Below, one piece after another: positions 1 through 7,553 of a stretch of 31,532 nt of DNA. A program made the translations under genes and the position numbers. Position 1 is the stretch's first letter. Each line of letters opens with the position of its first letter. The notes below the pieces were generated by a model, which saw nothing but the letters and a program-made list of their open reading frames with translations, was not told the DNA's origin and did not search any database. This DNA comes from a virus, in IMG/VR virus record IMGVR_UViG_3300009149_000165, positions 1 to 31,532 of that record; one strand, given 5' to 3'.

Positions 1-1386
1 CGCATTGTTAATCCAGAGGCATTTTCAGACGACCCATTGAGGATGTTACGTGCTGTTCAGTTCGCAAGTCGTTTTGGTTTTACAATTGAACCCAAAACTA
101 TGCAAATGATAATTGATAATGCTGATAAGATTAAAGAAATTGCACCTGAGAGAATATTAATTGAACTCGATAAAATTGTCACAAAAGGTAATCCTTTAAT
201 TGGTATTCAATTACTTTCATCAACAGGTTTATTTAAGCAGATATTTGGAAATGAAATTAAAGAATCTCAAATAGATCGTAGAGATTTCACCAGTGTTAGA
301 ACAATGGCTGAATTCTTATTTCTAATGATGAATGGTGTTGTACAGAATCCAGCAGAATTCTATCTAAATAGATTTGCTACCGAAGATGCTAAAAGAGATA
401 AAACATATAAAGAACTACAGGCATTGGATATTGCATTTAATTCAGATTTAATTGACCAGCAATTAACCCCAGTTAAAGCGAGATCAATAGCACATAATAT
501 GTTTAAAATTGCACCACAGACACTTGAAAGTCAAATTCTTCCTCAGATAATTAAGAATGCTGGTCAGGAATTATTGCAAGGTAAATACCCAAAAACAGTT
601 AATGAATTAGCTGTTAATGGTAATGATATTATGCAAAGAGGATTAAAGGGTAAAGCTGTTGGTGATATGCAAAAATCAATGTTAATTAGGATTTATGCTG
701 ATAAAATTAGGAATGATAAGGAAGAATTACTATCTTTAATTTCTCAAAAAAACGATGTTATGAAAGAAAGCACTTCTAATGCTTCAACATGGGATATTAA
801 TGGTGAAAGTCAACCAATTACTTTTTTTGTTGAAAAATATGATGAATGGAATAATCAAGGTAGTGGTGGGTATAGTGATGCTTCACGTGAATCGGTATTA
901 GAGTTTCTTCAGAACAATTACGAAGATTTCTCAAATGATGAAAAATTGAAGAGAGAATTATATTGGGCATTAACAGATAGAGATTTATTGGGTGAAGAAG
1001 CTAAAAGAGTGAGTTATAGTGCTGTTGTTCTTGACGAATCATCAAAAATAAAATTAATTAATTTATTTAAACCAATGATTCCTGAAGGTTGGGAAATTAT
1101 TGCACATCACATGACAATAAAAATGGGTGCGCTTGATAAAGATACCCAAGAAAAACAAGATATGGAAGATGGTAAATTAATTGAATTAAAAGTTATCGAT
1201 TATGCCATTGATAATTTAGTAATGGCTGTTGGTGTCGAAGGATACCCAACGACTAACACTAAACCACATATTACACTTGCTGTAAATCGTGCTGATGGTG
1301 GTAAACCATTCTTTTCAAATAAATTAACTGAGTGGAGACCATTAGGGTTTCCATTAACCTTAACTGGAAAAGTAACTGAAGTATGA
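1..1386 (+). CDS. CCA-adding enzyme-like nucleotidyltransferase C-terminal part fused to a 2H phosphoesterase domain (5' end outside window)
   Basis: The frame is open from base 1 and the first visible residues, with DPLRMLRAVQFASRFGF followed by ERILIELDKI, are typical of the region after the catalytic domain in tRNA CCA-adding enzymes and poly(A) polymerases. The catalytic head itself lies upstream, so a start at the internal ATG (37) would be an artefact. After a helical middle part, the last ~125 residues carry two H-x-T motifs, HMT at 1108-1116 and HIT at 1267-1275, 53 residues apart, the signature of 2H phosphoesterases (LigT/cyclic phosphodiesterase type). Known members act on 2',3'-cyclic phosphate or 2'-5' linked RNA ends. 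I infer a two-activity tRNA end-repair protein: one part removes damaged ends, the other rebuilds CCA. It overlaps the next gene by 4 bases (ATGA), so translation is probably coupled. The CCA call is fairly strong, the 2H call good, the joint role inferred. Confidence 0.75.
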   Translation, partial: RIVNPEAFSDDPLRMLRAVQFASRFGFTIEPKTMQMIIDNADKIKEIAPERILIELDKIVTKGNPLIGIQLLSSTGLFKQIFGNEIKESQIDRRDFTSVRTMAEFLFLMMNGVVQNPAEFYLNRFATEDAKRDKTYKELQALDIAFNSDLIDQQLTPVKARSIAHNMFKIAPQTLESQILPQIIKNAGQELLQGKYPKTVNELAVNGNDIMQRGLKGKAVGDMQKSMLIRIYADKIRNDKEELLSLISQKNDVMKESTSNASTWDINGESQPITFFVEKYDEWNNQGSGGYSDASRESVLEFLQNNYEDFSNDEKLKRELYWALTDRDLLGEEAKRVSYSAVVLDESSKIKLINLFKPMIPEGWEIIAHHMTIKMGALDKDTQEKQDMEDGKLIELKVIDYAIDNLVMAVGVEGYPTTNTKPHITLAVNRADGGKPFFSNKLTEWRPLGFPLTLTGKVTEV

Positions 1387-2030
1387 GAAAAGTAAGATTT
1401 CTTAAAGAAGAGCAACGTAATAAATTACTTGAAAATTCAGGTGTTAATTCTGTTGGTGGTGTTGATTTAATATCTGTTGATATTCAAGAAGCATATGAAA
1501 ATGCATTTACATTTGATATATATAGATTTACAGAATTTCTTAATAAGAATTATGATGCTATGAATTCTCTAACGTTCCTATTCAATGGACCTGATTTGGG
1601 TTTTCCTGATGAAAATGAATATAAATTTTGGCTTATTGAAAATGGTTTAGATGAGAATATTGCTTATTCAGCAAATTTTTATGATAAAGGATATGCTTTT
1701 TTTCGATACTGCATGGATGAAGGTATTAATGATGATGAACTTGTTGATTTCATCAAGTTTATGATACGTCATAATATTAATGATAGTAGTGAGATTGATG
1801 AAGAAATGTGGAGTGCATTTAAAGAAGAATATGGTTATGATGATATTCAAGATTTACTTGAACCTGCTGAAGATATGATTAATATACCAGATTTGATGGA
1901 ATATCTTCAAAGGTATCGTGGTAGAATAGTATTATGTGGTGGTGGAATTAATGAATGTTTTAAGGAAGTAGAAATCGCATTAATGGCACTTGATAAAAAT
2001 TATAATGTATTAACTAAATACACATATTAA
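1383..2030 (+). CDS. conserved phage protein of unknown function
   Basis: I do not recognise a named family in this 215-residue protein. It is acidic, largely helical in appearance, and has no signal peptide or membrane segment. The most striking stretch is near the C-terminus, where a strand-like IVLCGGG is followed by INECFKEVEIALMALD; this looks like a small Rossmann-like beta-glycine loop-helix unit and is probably the conserved core. The start ATG overlaps the stop of the preceding RNA-repair fusion by 4 bases, and the gene is followed 14 bases later by a PD-(D/E)XK-like gene. This places it within the same transcription unit and suggests, without proving, that it serves the same repair or conflict function. 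Confidence 0.7.
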   Translation: MRKVRFLKEEQRNKLLENSGVNSVGGVDLISVDIQEAYENAFTFDIYRFTEFLNKNYDAMNSLTFLFNGPDLGFPDENEYKFWLIENGLDENIAYSANFYDKGYAFFRYCMDEGINDDELVDFIKFMIRHNINDSSEIDEEMWSAFKEEYGYDDIQDLLEPAEDMINIPDLMEYLQRYRGRIVLCGGGINECFKEVEIALMALDKNYNVLTKYTY

Positions 2031-2044
2031 TAAAAAATTAAATT

Positions 2045-2548
2045 ATGTCAACGATTAATGAATTGCAAGAACAAATGTATGCTGATGGTTTAAAAGTTGA
2101 AGAATATTTTATTAAATTAGCTGAACGAGATGGTTATGATTGTATAAGACCAACAAGGTATCAAGATAGACATGAACATTGGGATGTTAAGATGACTAAA
2201 GATAAAAAATCTGCCCTTGTTGATGTTAAAGGATATAAGGAAAGTCATAAGTATGGATTAACTTGGATTGAATTTAAAAATGTTGAAGGTAAAAGAGGTT
2301 GGATTAATGGTAAAGCACATGCAATTGCTTTTGAAAGAGAAGATAGATTTGATTTAATTCATAGAGCGAAATTAAAAAAATTCGTTAAGAGTAAAATAGT
2401 TAACCCTAATGGTTATGTGTTTATTAAACCAGATGATTTAGTTGAGATAGCATACCATCGATACCGAAGAATGGGTCGAAGGGATATGGTAGTTATAGTA
2501 CCTTTTGCTGATATTGAACAATTTATAATGACAACAATATATAAGTAA
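2045..2548 (+). CDS. putative PD-(D/E)XK nuclease-like protein
   Basis: This 167-residue protein has the layout of a minimal PD-(D/E)XK nuclease fold: Glu20 in a first helix, Asp47 in a strand (HWDVKM), then a strand carrying VDVKG with Asp60 and Lys62, and a following IEFKN unit. The D...D-x-K spacing fits the restriction-endonuclease-like active site. The remaining C-terminal part (FVKSKIVNP, then an arginine-rich HRYRRMGRRD) could bind nucleic acid. No DNA-recognition domain is visible, so it may be a stand-alone nuclease or a structural relative acting on RNA or damaged ends. It lies 2 bases ahead of the HAD phosphatase gene and shares its operon. The family assignment is by motif only; I cannot name a substrate. 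Confidence 0.55.
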   Translation: MSTINELQEQMYADGLKVEEYFIKLAERDGYDCIRPTRYQDRHEHWDVKMTKDKKSALVDVKGYKESHKYGLTWIEFKNVEGKRGWINGKAHAIAFEREDRFDLIHRAKLKKFVKSKIVNPNGYVFIKPDDLVEIAYHRYRRMGRRDMVVIVPFADIEQFIMTTIYK

Positions 2549-2550
2549 TA

Positions 2551-3120
2551 ATGAAAAGATTAGTGATTTTTGACCTTGATGGTACGTTAATGAATACATT
2601 TAGTCCAGAAATAGGAAGACCAATGTGGGAAAAGCATTATAATAAACCTTTTCCACATATAGGTTGGTGGGGTCGTAAAGAAAGTTTAGATACCGAAGCA
2701 TTTGATATCAAACCATTTCCAAATGTATTATCTCAATTAGAGAGAGAGAAAAATATTCCTGATACAAGTGTTATAATCTTAACATCAAGGATGGAAAAAT
2801 TACGTTCTGAAGTTGAGAATGTTCTTAATTTAAATAATATTGTTGTTGATGATATTATATTAAAAAAAGGTCGTGAGAGTAAAGGTGATGTTATTTTAAA
2901 AATTAAAAAATATAACCCAGAACTTAAAGAAATAATTGTGTATGATGATTTTATGGAAAAAGATGCCAGAAAGATTGCAGAATATACAAATATTAATGAT
3001 CAGTTACCTGATGATGTAGAATATACATTATATTTTGTTGATAATGATAAAATTAGTTTATTAGAATCGAATGATGTTTTATTAAAGATGGTTCATGAAG
3101 AATTCGGAAAATTAAATTAA
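2551..3120 (+). CDS. HAD-superfamily phosphatase resembling the Swiss-Army-Knife RNA-repair HAD family
   Basis: The N-terminus FDLDGTLMNT is the canonical HAD motif I with nucleophile Asp8 and acid/base Asp10. Motif II is the TSR at residues 79-81, Lys111 is a suitable motif III lysine, and YDDFMEKDAR (Asp132, Asp133) is motif IV. Between motifs I and II there is a short segment with GWWG and a following aspartate (SLDT), a layout I associate with the HAD domain found in Swiss-Army-Knife RNA repair proteins (HAD_SAK). In polynucleotide kinase/phosphatase-like systems a HAD domain removes 3' or 2' phosphates from RNA ends. The neighbouring CCA-enzyme/2H fusion strengthens an RNA-repair reading. 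Length (189 aa) fits a single-domain phosphatase. HAD is certain; the RNA-repair subfamily is likely but unproven here. Confidence 0.8.
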   Translation: MKRLVIFDLDGTLMNTFSPEIGRPMWEKHYNKPFPHIGWWGRKESLDTEAFDIKPFPNVLSQLEREKNIPDTSVIILTSRMEKLRSEVENVLNLNNIVVDDIILKKGRESKGDVILKIKKYNPELKEIIVYDDFMEKDARKIAEYTNINDQLPDDVEYTLYFVDNDKISLLESNDVLLKMVHEEFGKLN

Positions 3121-3122
3121 CA

Positions 3123-3136
3123 GTATTTATAATAAA
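3123..3136 (+). promoter_or_regulatory. GTATTTATAAT motif, probable phage late promoter
   Basis: This is one of five exact GTATTTATAAT copies found just upstream of + strand genes. It starts 28 bases before the GTG of the nuclease gene and 3 bases after the HAD gene stop, so the nuclease gene would have its own transcription start. Confidence 0.55.
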
Positions 3137-3150
3137 ATTTACTATTAATT

Positions 3151-3891
3151 GTGAGAAAATTAACAACAGATGATATTATAAGAAGAGCAATTGGTGTTCA
3201 TGGTAATGAATATGATTATTCATTAGTTAATTATATGAATTGTAGAACTAATATTAATATTATTTGTAAAAAACATGGTGTTTTCTCTCAGAATCCAAGA
3301 CACCATATAGAAAAAAAATCAAAATGTCCAAAATGTAGTAATGAAAAATTATCTAAACAATTTGCATTAACAACTAATGATTTTAAAAAAAGAGCATATA
3401 ATATTCATGGTGATAATTATGATTATTCAATGGTTAATTATATCAATAGTTTAACAAAAATAAAAATAATTTGTAATAAACATGGGATTTTTAGTCAAAG
3501 ACCTTTTAATCATTTAAATGGGGCAGGTTGCCCATCATGTAAAGAATCGTTAGGGGAAAGAAAGATTGCTGAATATTTAGAAAACAATAATATTAAATTT
3601 CAAAGACAAGTATCGTTTGATGGATTGATTGGGGATAAAAATCCACTATTTTATGATTTTTATCTTCCAAAGTATAAATTAATGATTGAATTTGATGGGA
3701 TTCAACATAGTAAACCAATTACTTTTTTTGGTGGTATGAAAAAGTTCATAAAACAAAAAAAATACGACAATAAAAAAATTCGTTTTGCCGTTGATGGTGG
3801 ATATAAATTATTAAAATTAACACATAATGTGTTATCATATATTGAAGAATCATTATTATGTGAACTAAAAAATAATGAAATATTATGTTAA
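3151..3891 (+). CDS. putative mobile (homing-type) endonuclease: two zinc-ribbon-like repeats plus Vsr/DUF559-like nuclease domain
   Basis: The first 130 residues contain two copies of a ~60-residue unit with the pattern A-x(2)-HG-x(2)-YDYS-x-VNY, then CxKHG-x-F-x-Q-x-P and a closing CPxC (Cys59/Cys62, Cys127/Cys130), as in small zinc-binding DNA-recognition repeats of phage endonucleases. The C-terminal part has a nuclease-like layout: GERKIAEYLE helix, then YDFYLP (Asp169) and IEFDGIQH (Glu180, Asp182, His186), matching very-short-patch-repair/DUF559-type PD-(D/E)XK enzymes. The start is GTG at 3151; no ATG fits the first repeat. It has its own promoter-like motif, and its last bases overlap the next gene start by 7. 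Such stand-alone nucleases behave as selfish elements in phages, which I infer here; the DNA target is unknown. Confidence 0.7.
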   Translation: MRKLTTDDIIRRAIGVHGNEYDYSLVNYMNCRTNINIICKKHGVFSQNPRHHIEKKSKCPKCSNEKLSKQFALTTNDFKKRAYNIHGDNYDYSMVNYINSLTKIKIICNKHGIFSQRPFNHLNGAGCPSCKESLGERKIAEYLENNNIKFQRQVSFDGLIGDKNPLFYDFYLPKYKLMIEFDGIQHSKPITFFGGMKKFIKQKKYDNKKIRFAVDGGYKLLKLTHNVLSYIEESLLCELKNNEILC

Positions 3892-4715
3892 AAAACGGAA
3901 GACCATATCATTTACCCCAAATAAATCAACAATATACAACAGTATTACAGAAATTGGATGAGGAAAATGTTGATTTTGAGATGGTTAAATTAGAACCAAG
4001 TGAAAATGATGGTATCGAACCATCTCAAAAAATTGTTTATTCGAATGAAATTAGTGGTGTAAATCTTGATGATAATAATCCAATTTGGATTGCAGGGGGG
4101 GGGGGATTAAATATTTGTGATGGACATCATCGATATTTTAAAGCAATGTTTGAAAATAAACCAATACTTGCTGTTAAATTAAATATTGATTTTATGGATG
4201 CTTGTCGAATCTTAAATAAAATACAAGATATTTACGAATATGAAGAATCACAAGGATTGGAAGAAGTTCAAGTACAGGATGCTATAAATTTTTATGGTGA
4301 AGATGAGAATCAGTTTTTAAATTCATTAGAAGAAGATAATCTTAATTCTGAAACTGAAGAAAAACCAAATAAAAACAAAAAAACTGTTATAGGTTATAGA
4401 AAAGAACCAATAAATGATAATTCAGTTGTTGGTAATTTCTTTACTGTTGAACCAGTTAGTGGTTGGAATAAATATGAAATTGACTTTGATAATTTATTGG
4501 ATACATCATCTATGGGTGTAACATATAAAGATGGTCAAGAACCTGTTGATATATTAGCTAAAAGTTGGTTTCCAAACGTAAATTTCGAAAAAATAAGTAA
4601 ACAATATGATGTTCCTTCAATTAACATAAAAAATAAAGCTGTTGCTGAAAAAGCAATGAAAATGGGTTATGATGGAATAATGTATGATAAAAAAATAATT
4701 CAAGGACTAAAATAA
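3885..4715 (+). CDS. ParB-like domain protein with possible ADP-ribosyltransferase-like C-terminus
   Basis: Residues ~30-105 resemble the ParB/sulfiredoxin-like fold: a helical start, a strand WIAGGGG, then ICDGHHRYFKA (DGHHR at 79-83, the ParB-family nucleotide-binding box) and a strand ILAVKLNI. A low-complexity acidic, Asn/Glu-rich linker (about 125-165) separates a C-terminal part that begins VVGNFFTVEP and ends KAMKMGYDGIMYD, a pattern seen in ADP-ribosyltransferase-like domains of phage polyvalent proteins. The glycine run is encoded by an 11-base G tract. An in-frame stop sits 6 bases upstream of the ATG, so the start is near 3885. The gene follows the nuclease gene with a 7-base overlap. 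The ParB-like call is solid by motif; the C-terminal assignment is tentative and I cannot identify catalytic residues there. Confidence 0.6.
   Translation: MLKNGRPYHLPQINQQYTTVLQKLDEENVDFEMVKLEPSENDGIEPSQKIVYSNEISGVNLDDNNPIWIAGGGGLNICDGHHRYFKAMFENKPILAVKLNIDFMDACRILNKIQDIYEYEESQGLEEVQVQDAINFYGEDENQFLNSLEEDNLNSETEEKPNKNKKTVIGYRKEPINDNSVVGNFFTVEPVSGWNKYEIDFDNLLDTSSMGVTYKDGQEPVDILAKSWFPNVNFEKISKQYDVPSINIKNKAVAEKAMKMGYDGIMYDKKIIQGLK
4095..4105 (+). repeat. G11 homopolymer tract inside the ParB-like gene
   Basis: Eleven consecutive G bases lie in a strongly AT-rich gene. Eleven keeps the frame (GCA GGG GGG GGG GGA). Ten would give GAT TAA immediately and twelve would reach TGA after four more codons; both cut the protein before the DGHHR box. 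Confidence 0.9.
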
Positions 4716-4721
4716 ATTACG

Positions 4722-5102
4722 ATGAATATATATAGAATTACTAATATTACAAATCTTCTTCCAAAACGTGATAGAAAATTTAATACTGCTGTTAATATTG
4801 AATATGTTGACAAAATGATAAAGAAAAGTATTTTGGTAAAACCAAAAGATGATGTATTTTTAAGTGTTCCGATATTACCTTTATCAGTACATAGATTGAG
4901 AATCAAAAATCTAATTACTGTTATGACAATTACCCCTCCCGAATTAGGTAGATCAACAAAAAAACCTAAAGTTTCTACCCCAATAAAAATGAAATCAACA
5001 AAAAAACCTGTTGTTGATAAAAAAGTAGAAACTGAAAAAGAAAAAGAATCAGATACTATAAAATCAAGCAGAAGAAAATCTTCAAGTTCAAATTCGGATT
5101 AG
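4722..5102 (+). CDS. small phage protein with basic Ser/Lys-rich tail
   Basis: This 126-residue protein is not one I can assign. The first ~75 residues look folded, with alternating hydrophobic strands (NLLPKRDRKF, VFLSVPILPLSVHRLRIKN). The last ~50 residues are low complexity, lysine- and serine-rich (TKKPKVSTPIKMK, then KSSRRKSSSSNSD), and probably disordered. Such a tail could bind nucleic acid or act as a flexible arm of a virion protein. It starts 7 bases after the preceding stop and is the last gene before a strong terminator at 5133, so it closes the left transcription unit. No membrane segment or signal peptide is visible. Confidence 0.65.
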   Translation: MNIYRITNITNLLPKRDRKFNTAVNIEYVDKMIKKSILVKPKDDVFLSVPILPLSVHRLRIKNLITVMTITPPELGRSTKKPKVSTPIKMKSTKKPVVDKKVETEKEKESDTIKSSRRKSSSSNSD

Positions 5103-5132
5103 TATGAAACCATATTAAACACACACAAATTG

Positions 5133-5163
5133 AATGTCGATAGAAATATTGACATTTTTTTTT
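5133..5163 (+). terminator. intrinsic terminator closing the accessory block
   Basis: A 9-bp stem (AATGTCGAT pairing with ATTGACATT, one G-T pair) with a 6-base loop is followed by a run of nine T. It ends the unit that includes the small basic-tailed gene. Confidence 0.75.
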
Positions 5164-5202
5164 AATTCCCTTTCATTTTTAAGAACTTTACTGTATTTTT
5201 AC

Positions 5203-5213
5203 GTATTTATAAT
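5203..5213 (+). promoter_or_regulatory. GTATTTATAAT motif, probable phage late promoter
   Basis: An exact copy of the shared motif lies after the terminator and 48 bases before the glycosyltransferase ATG, a longer spacing than the 23-28 bases seen elsewhere. The following leader is almost pure A/T. Confidence 0.5.
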
Positions 5214-5250
5214 TAATTACATAATATTATAATAATTTATAAATATAAAT

Positions 5251-6633
5251 ATGGACGGTAAAATCAGAATATTATTCTACAACCTTGACGGAGCAGGTGT
5301 TAATTATTTTAGAACATTAACACCAGCAATGGAACTCGAAAGAAATCATTCGGATGATTTCTTTATTGAAATAAATCCACAAATAGACTTCAATGACCCT
5401 AAATATGTTGACTATTTAAAAACATTTCATATAATACACTATCATCGACAGTTTTTGGGTGATACTCAACAAATGTTAAATTTAGCTGCTGAATTAAAGA
5501 AATCAGGAACAATTTTAATTGTTGATATTGATGATTATTGGAAATTGCACAAAGATCACCCCTTCTATACTATGGGTAAAGATAAACAAATGCACATCCC
5601 AATTTTAGATAATCTAAAACTCGCAGATTATGTTACAACGACAACAGATATTTTTGCTGATGAAATTCGTAAAGTAACTGCTAAAGATAATGTGGAGGTG
5701 TTCTACAATAGTATTGACCCTAAATGGATGAAGCAATTTCAAAACAATTGGAAACCAGACCCTGATGGTTTAGTTAGGATTTCGTATATGGCTGGGTCGT
5801 CACATATGGGTGATGTTCAACAGCTTCAAGGTGTTATGAATGTTTTATCAAATGACACTGATCTGAAAGGTAAGTTTAAAGTAATTATTGCTGGTTGGGA
5901 TACTGAAGGTAATACAACTGACATCACATTTAATCAAGATTTTAGAACTGAACTTGAGAAAAAAGGTTTATGGACTCATGATGTTGTGAAAGCAATAAAT
6001 AAATCTGGTGGTGATGTTGATCAAATACCAAGAATTTCACAAGAAATTAAAGACAAATACAGGGATAAAGTATTCGACAGTAAAAAACGTGATATTAAAT
6101 CAGAAGAAAGTGTTTATCTTATATATGAAAAGATTTTAACTGATAATCATAGAATGATTGAAAATGCTGATTATCTTCAATGGCTTATGAATTTTGAAAG
6201 AAATGTTAAGTATGATGATGAGGGTAATTTTGGTAGACGTTGGACACAAAAAGCAAACACATATGCACAGGTATTGGATGAAAGTGATATAGTGATTGCT
6301 CCACTTGCAGATAATGAGTTTAATAGAATGAAATCAAATCTAAAACAGGTTGAATGTTGGACAAGAAAACTTCCTATTGTATGTAGTGATATACCACCAT
6401 ATAATGTTCATGGTAAACACATGGAAAATTGTGTATTAATCCCATCAGTGAAAAATTCACATAAATATTGGAAAAAACATTTAAAAAAATTAATATTAGA
6501 TGCTGATTTACGTAAACGTTTAGGTGAACAATTATATGAAGATTTTAAAGTCGAATATAATCTTGCTGATGTTACGAAAAAACGTGCAGATTTTTATAAA
6601 GCTGTTGTTGGTGAAACATTAAAGGTTGATTAA
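5251..6633 (+). CDS. glycosyltransferase, GT-B fold (group 1 / GT4-like)
   Basis: The 460-residue protein has the two-lobe plan of GT-B glycosyltransferases. The N-lobe starts with a strand and glycine turn (ILFYNLDGAGVNYFR) and contains IVDIDDYW and a TTTTDIF unit followed by VEVFYNSID, typical of the region just before the inter-lobe linker. The C-lobe begins with ISYMAGSSHMGD, has KVIIAGWD, and near the end VIAPLADNEFN with ECWTRKLPIVCSDIPPY, matching the sugar-nucleotide-binding part. A ~60-residue charged insertion lies in the C-lobe. There is no signal peptide or membrane segment. It is the first gene of a block preceded by the late-type motif and is followed by virion-type genes, so it may glycosylate a virion protein or the host surface; donor and acceptor are unknown. 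Confidence 0.8.
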   Translation: MDGKIRILFYNLDGAGVNYFRTLTPAMELERNHSDDFFIEINPQIDFNDPKYVDYLKTFHIIHYHRQFLGDTQQMLNLAAELKKSGTILIVDIDDYWKLHKDHPFYTMGKDKQMHIPILDNLKLADYVTTTTDIFADEIRKVTAKDNVEVFYNSIDPKWMKQFQNNWKPDPDGLVRISYMAGSSHMGDVQQLQGVMNVLSNDTDLKGKFKVIIAGWDTEGNTTDITFNQDFRTELEKKGLWTHDVVKAINKSGGDVDQIPRISQEIKDKYRDKVFDSKKRDIKSEESVYLIYEKILTDNHRMIENADYLQWLMNFERNVKYDDEGNFGRRWTQKANTYAQVLDESDIVIAPLADNEFNRMKSNLKQVECWTRKLPIVCSDIPPYNVHGKHMENCVLIPSVKNSHKYWKKHLKKLILDADLRKRLGEQLYEDFKVEYNLADVTKKRADFYKAVVGETLKVD

Positions 6634-6636
6634 ATA

Positions 6637-7542
6637 ATGAAGAAATTTTTCAAAAATATAATTCTTTGGATTTATTTAAAATTACATAGTGTAATTTTTA
6701 AGATAAGTGTTGCATTATTTAATACTGAGGAAGAGATTCTTAAAGCTGACCCAAATAGTTTAGATGAAAGAAATAATCATACGCAAAGAATGCGTAGTCG
6801 TAATCAATTATTGGAAAAATTTTATGCTGGTGAAACCGATCAAAAATATGTTAAGGATTATTATGAGATTTTGAAAAAAGCAGATAATTTCATAAAAAAA
6901 GCAACACCACATCAAATGGCTATTGCTGCGGATAAATATGGGACGAGTTATGGAATGAAAGACCGTTATGGTAGAAGATATGAACATTATGGTTTCTTTG
7001 ATGAAAAACATAAACATTCTGGAAAAACTCTTGGTGAGGTAATTGCAAATGAATTTGAGGAAAGACGTACAAAGGATGATGATTTAGAGATTTTATATAT
7101 CTTTAATAATCACCCAATTGAAGTTGGATTAGCTAAAGTTATGGATGTTGTTAAGAAGAAGGAAGATGCTTCCGATGAGTATGAAGTGCTTGATATGCAA
7201 AATAAATCAAAACAATTTAAATTCCCAATAACTGGTGTACGTGATAATGATAAAGCTATAAATAAAATAGAGGAATTATGTGAATTTTTACATGTAAAAA
7301 AAATTGGTTTTGAGCATAGACAATTAGAATTTTTTATACCTTTACATTTTAAAACAAATGAACTTACGGATGATTCTGATATTTTTAATGAAATTATTAA
7401 TATTAAAGAAATTTTTATTCAGGATGATTATGGACAATTAATTGGGTTTGGTATTAATGAATATGTTAAAAGAATAAAATATAATAATACCCATGAAGTA
7501 TTAAAATTCACTGGAGTTGAAATGCAAATGATGGGACAATAA
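6637..7542 (+). CDS. phage protein of unknown function, possible structural or neck component
   Basis: I do not recognise this 301-residue protein. The N-terminal ~30 residues (KKFFKNIILWIYLKLHSVIFKISVALF) are strongly hydrophobic with scattered lysines and histidine and could be one membrane-associated or amphipathic helix. The rest is charged and apparently cytoplasmic or virion-exposed: a helical region with many lysines (residues 40-90), a mixed central segment with YGRRYEHYGFFDEKHKH, and a C-terminal alpha/beta part ending in KFTGVEMQMMGQ. It starts 3 bases after the glycosyltransferase stop and precedes two small genes in the same unit. Position before the baseplate genes suggests a virion or assembly role, by inference only. 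Confidence 0.65.
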   Translation: MKKFFKNIILWIYLKLHSVIFKISVALFNTEEEILKADPNSLDERNNHTQRMRSRNQLLEKFYAGETDQKYVKDYYEILKKADNFIKKATPHQMAIAADKYGTSYGMKDRYGRRYEHYGFFDEKHKHSGKTLGEVIANEFEERRTKDDDLEILYIFNNHPIEVGLAKVMDVVKKKEDASDEYEVLDMQNKSKQFKFPITGVRDNDKAINKIEELCEFLHVKKIGFEHRQLEFFIPLHFKTNELTDDSDIFNEIINIKEIFIQDDYGQLIGFGINEYVKRIKYNNTHEVLKFTGVEMQMMGQ

Positions 7543-7553
7543 AACGAAAAATT

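Noticed and set aside
1200-1415. Reverse-strand frame opposite the 2H domain
   Set aside because: It lies fully opposite a conserved domain, and its residues show no family or start context; it is a shadow.
5103-5250. Small RNA or tRNA in the gap before the glycosyltransferase
   Set aside because: The only structure is the terminator hairpin; no cloverleaf or conserved loop sequence is visible.
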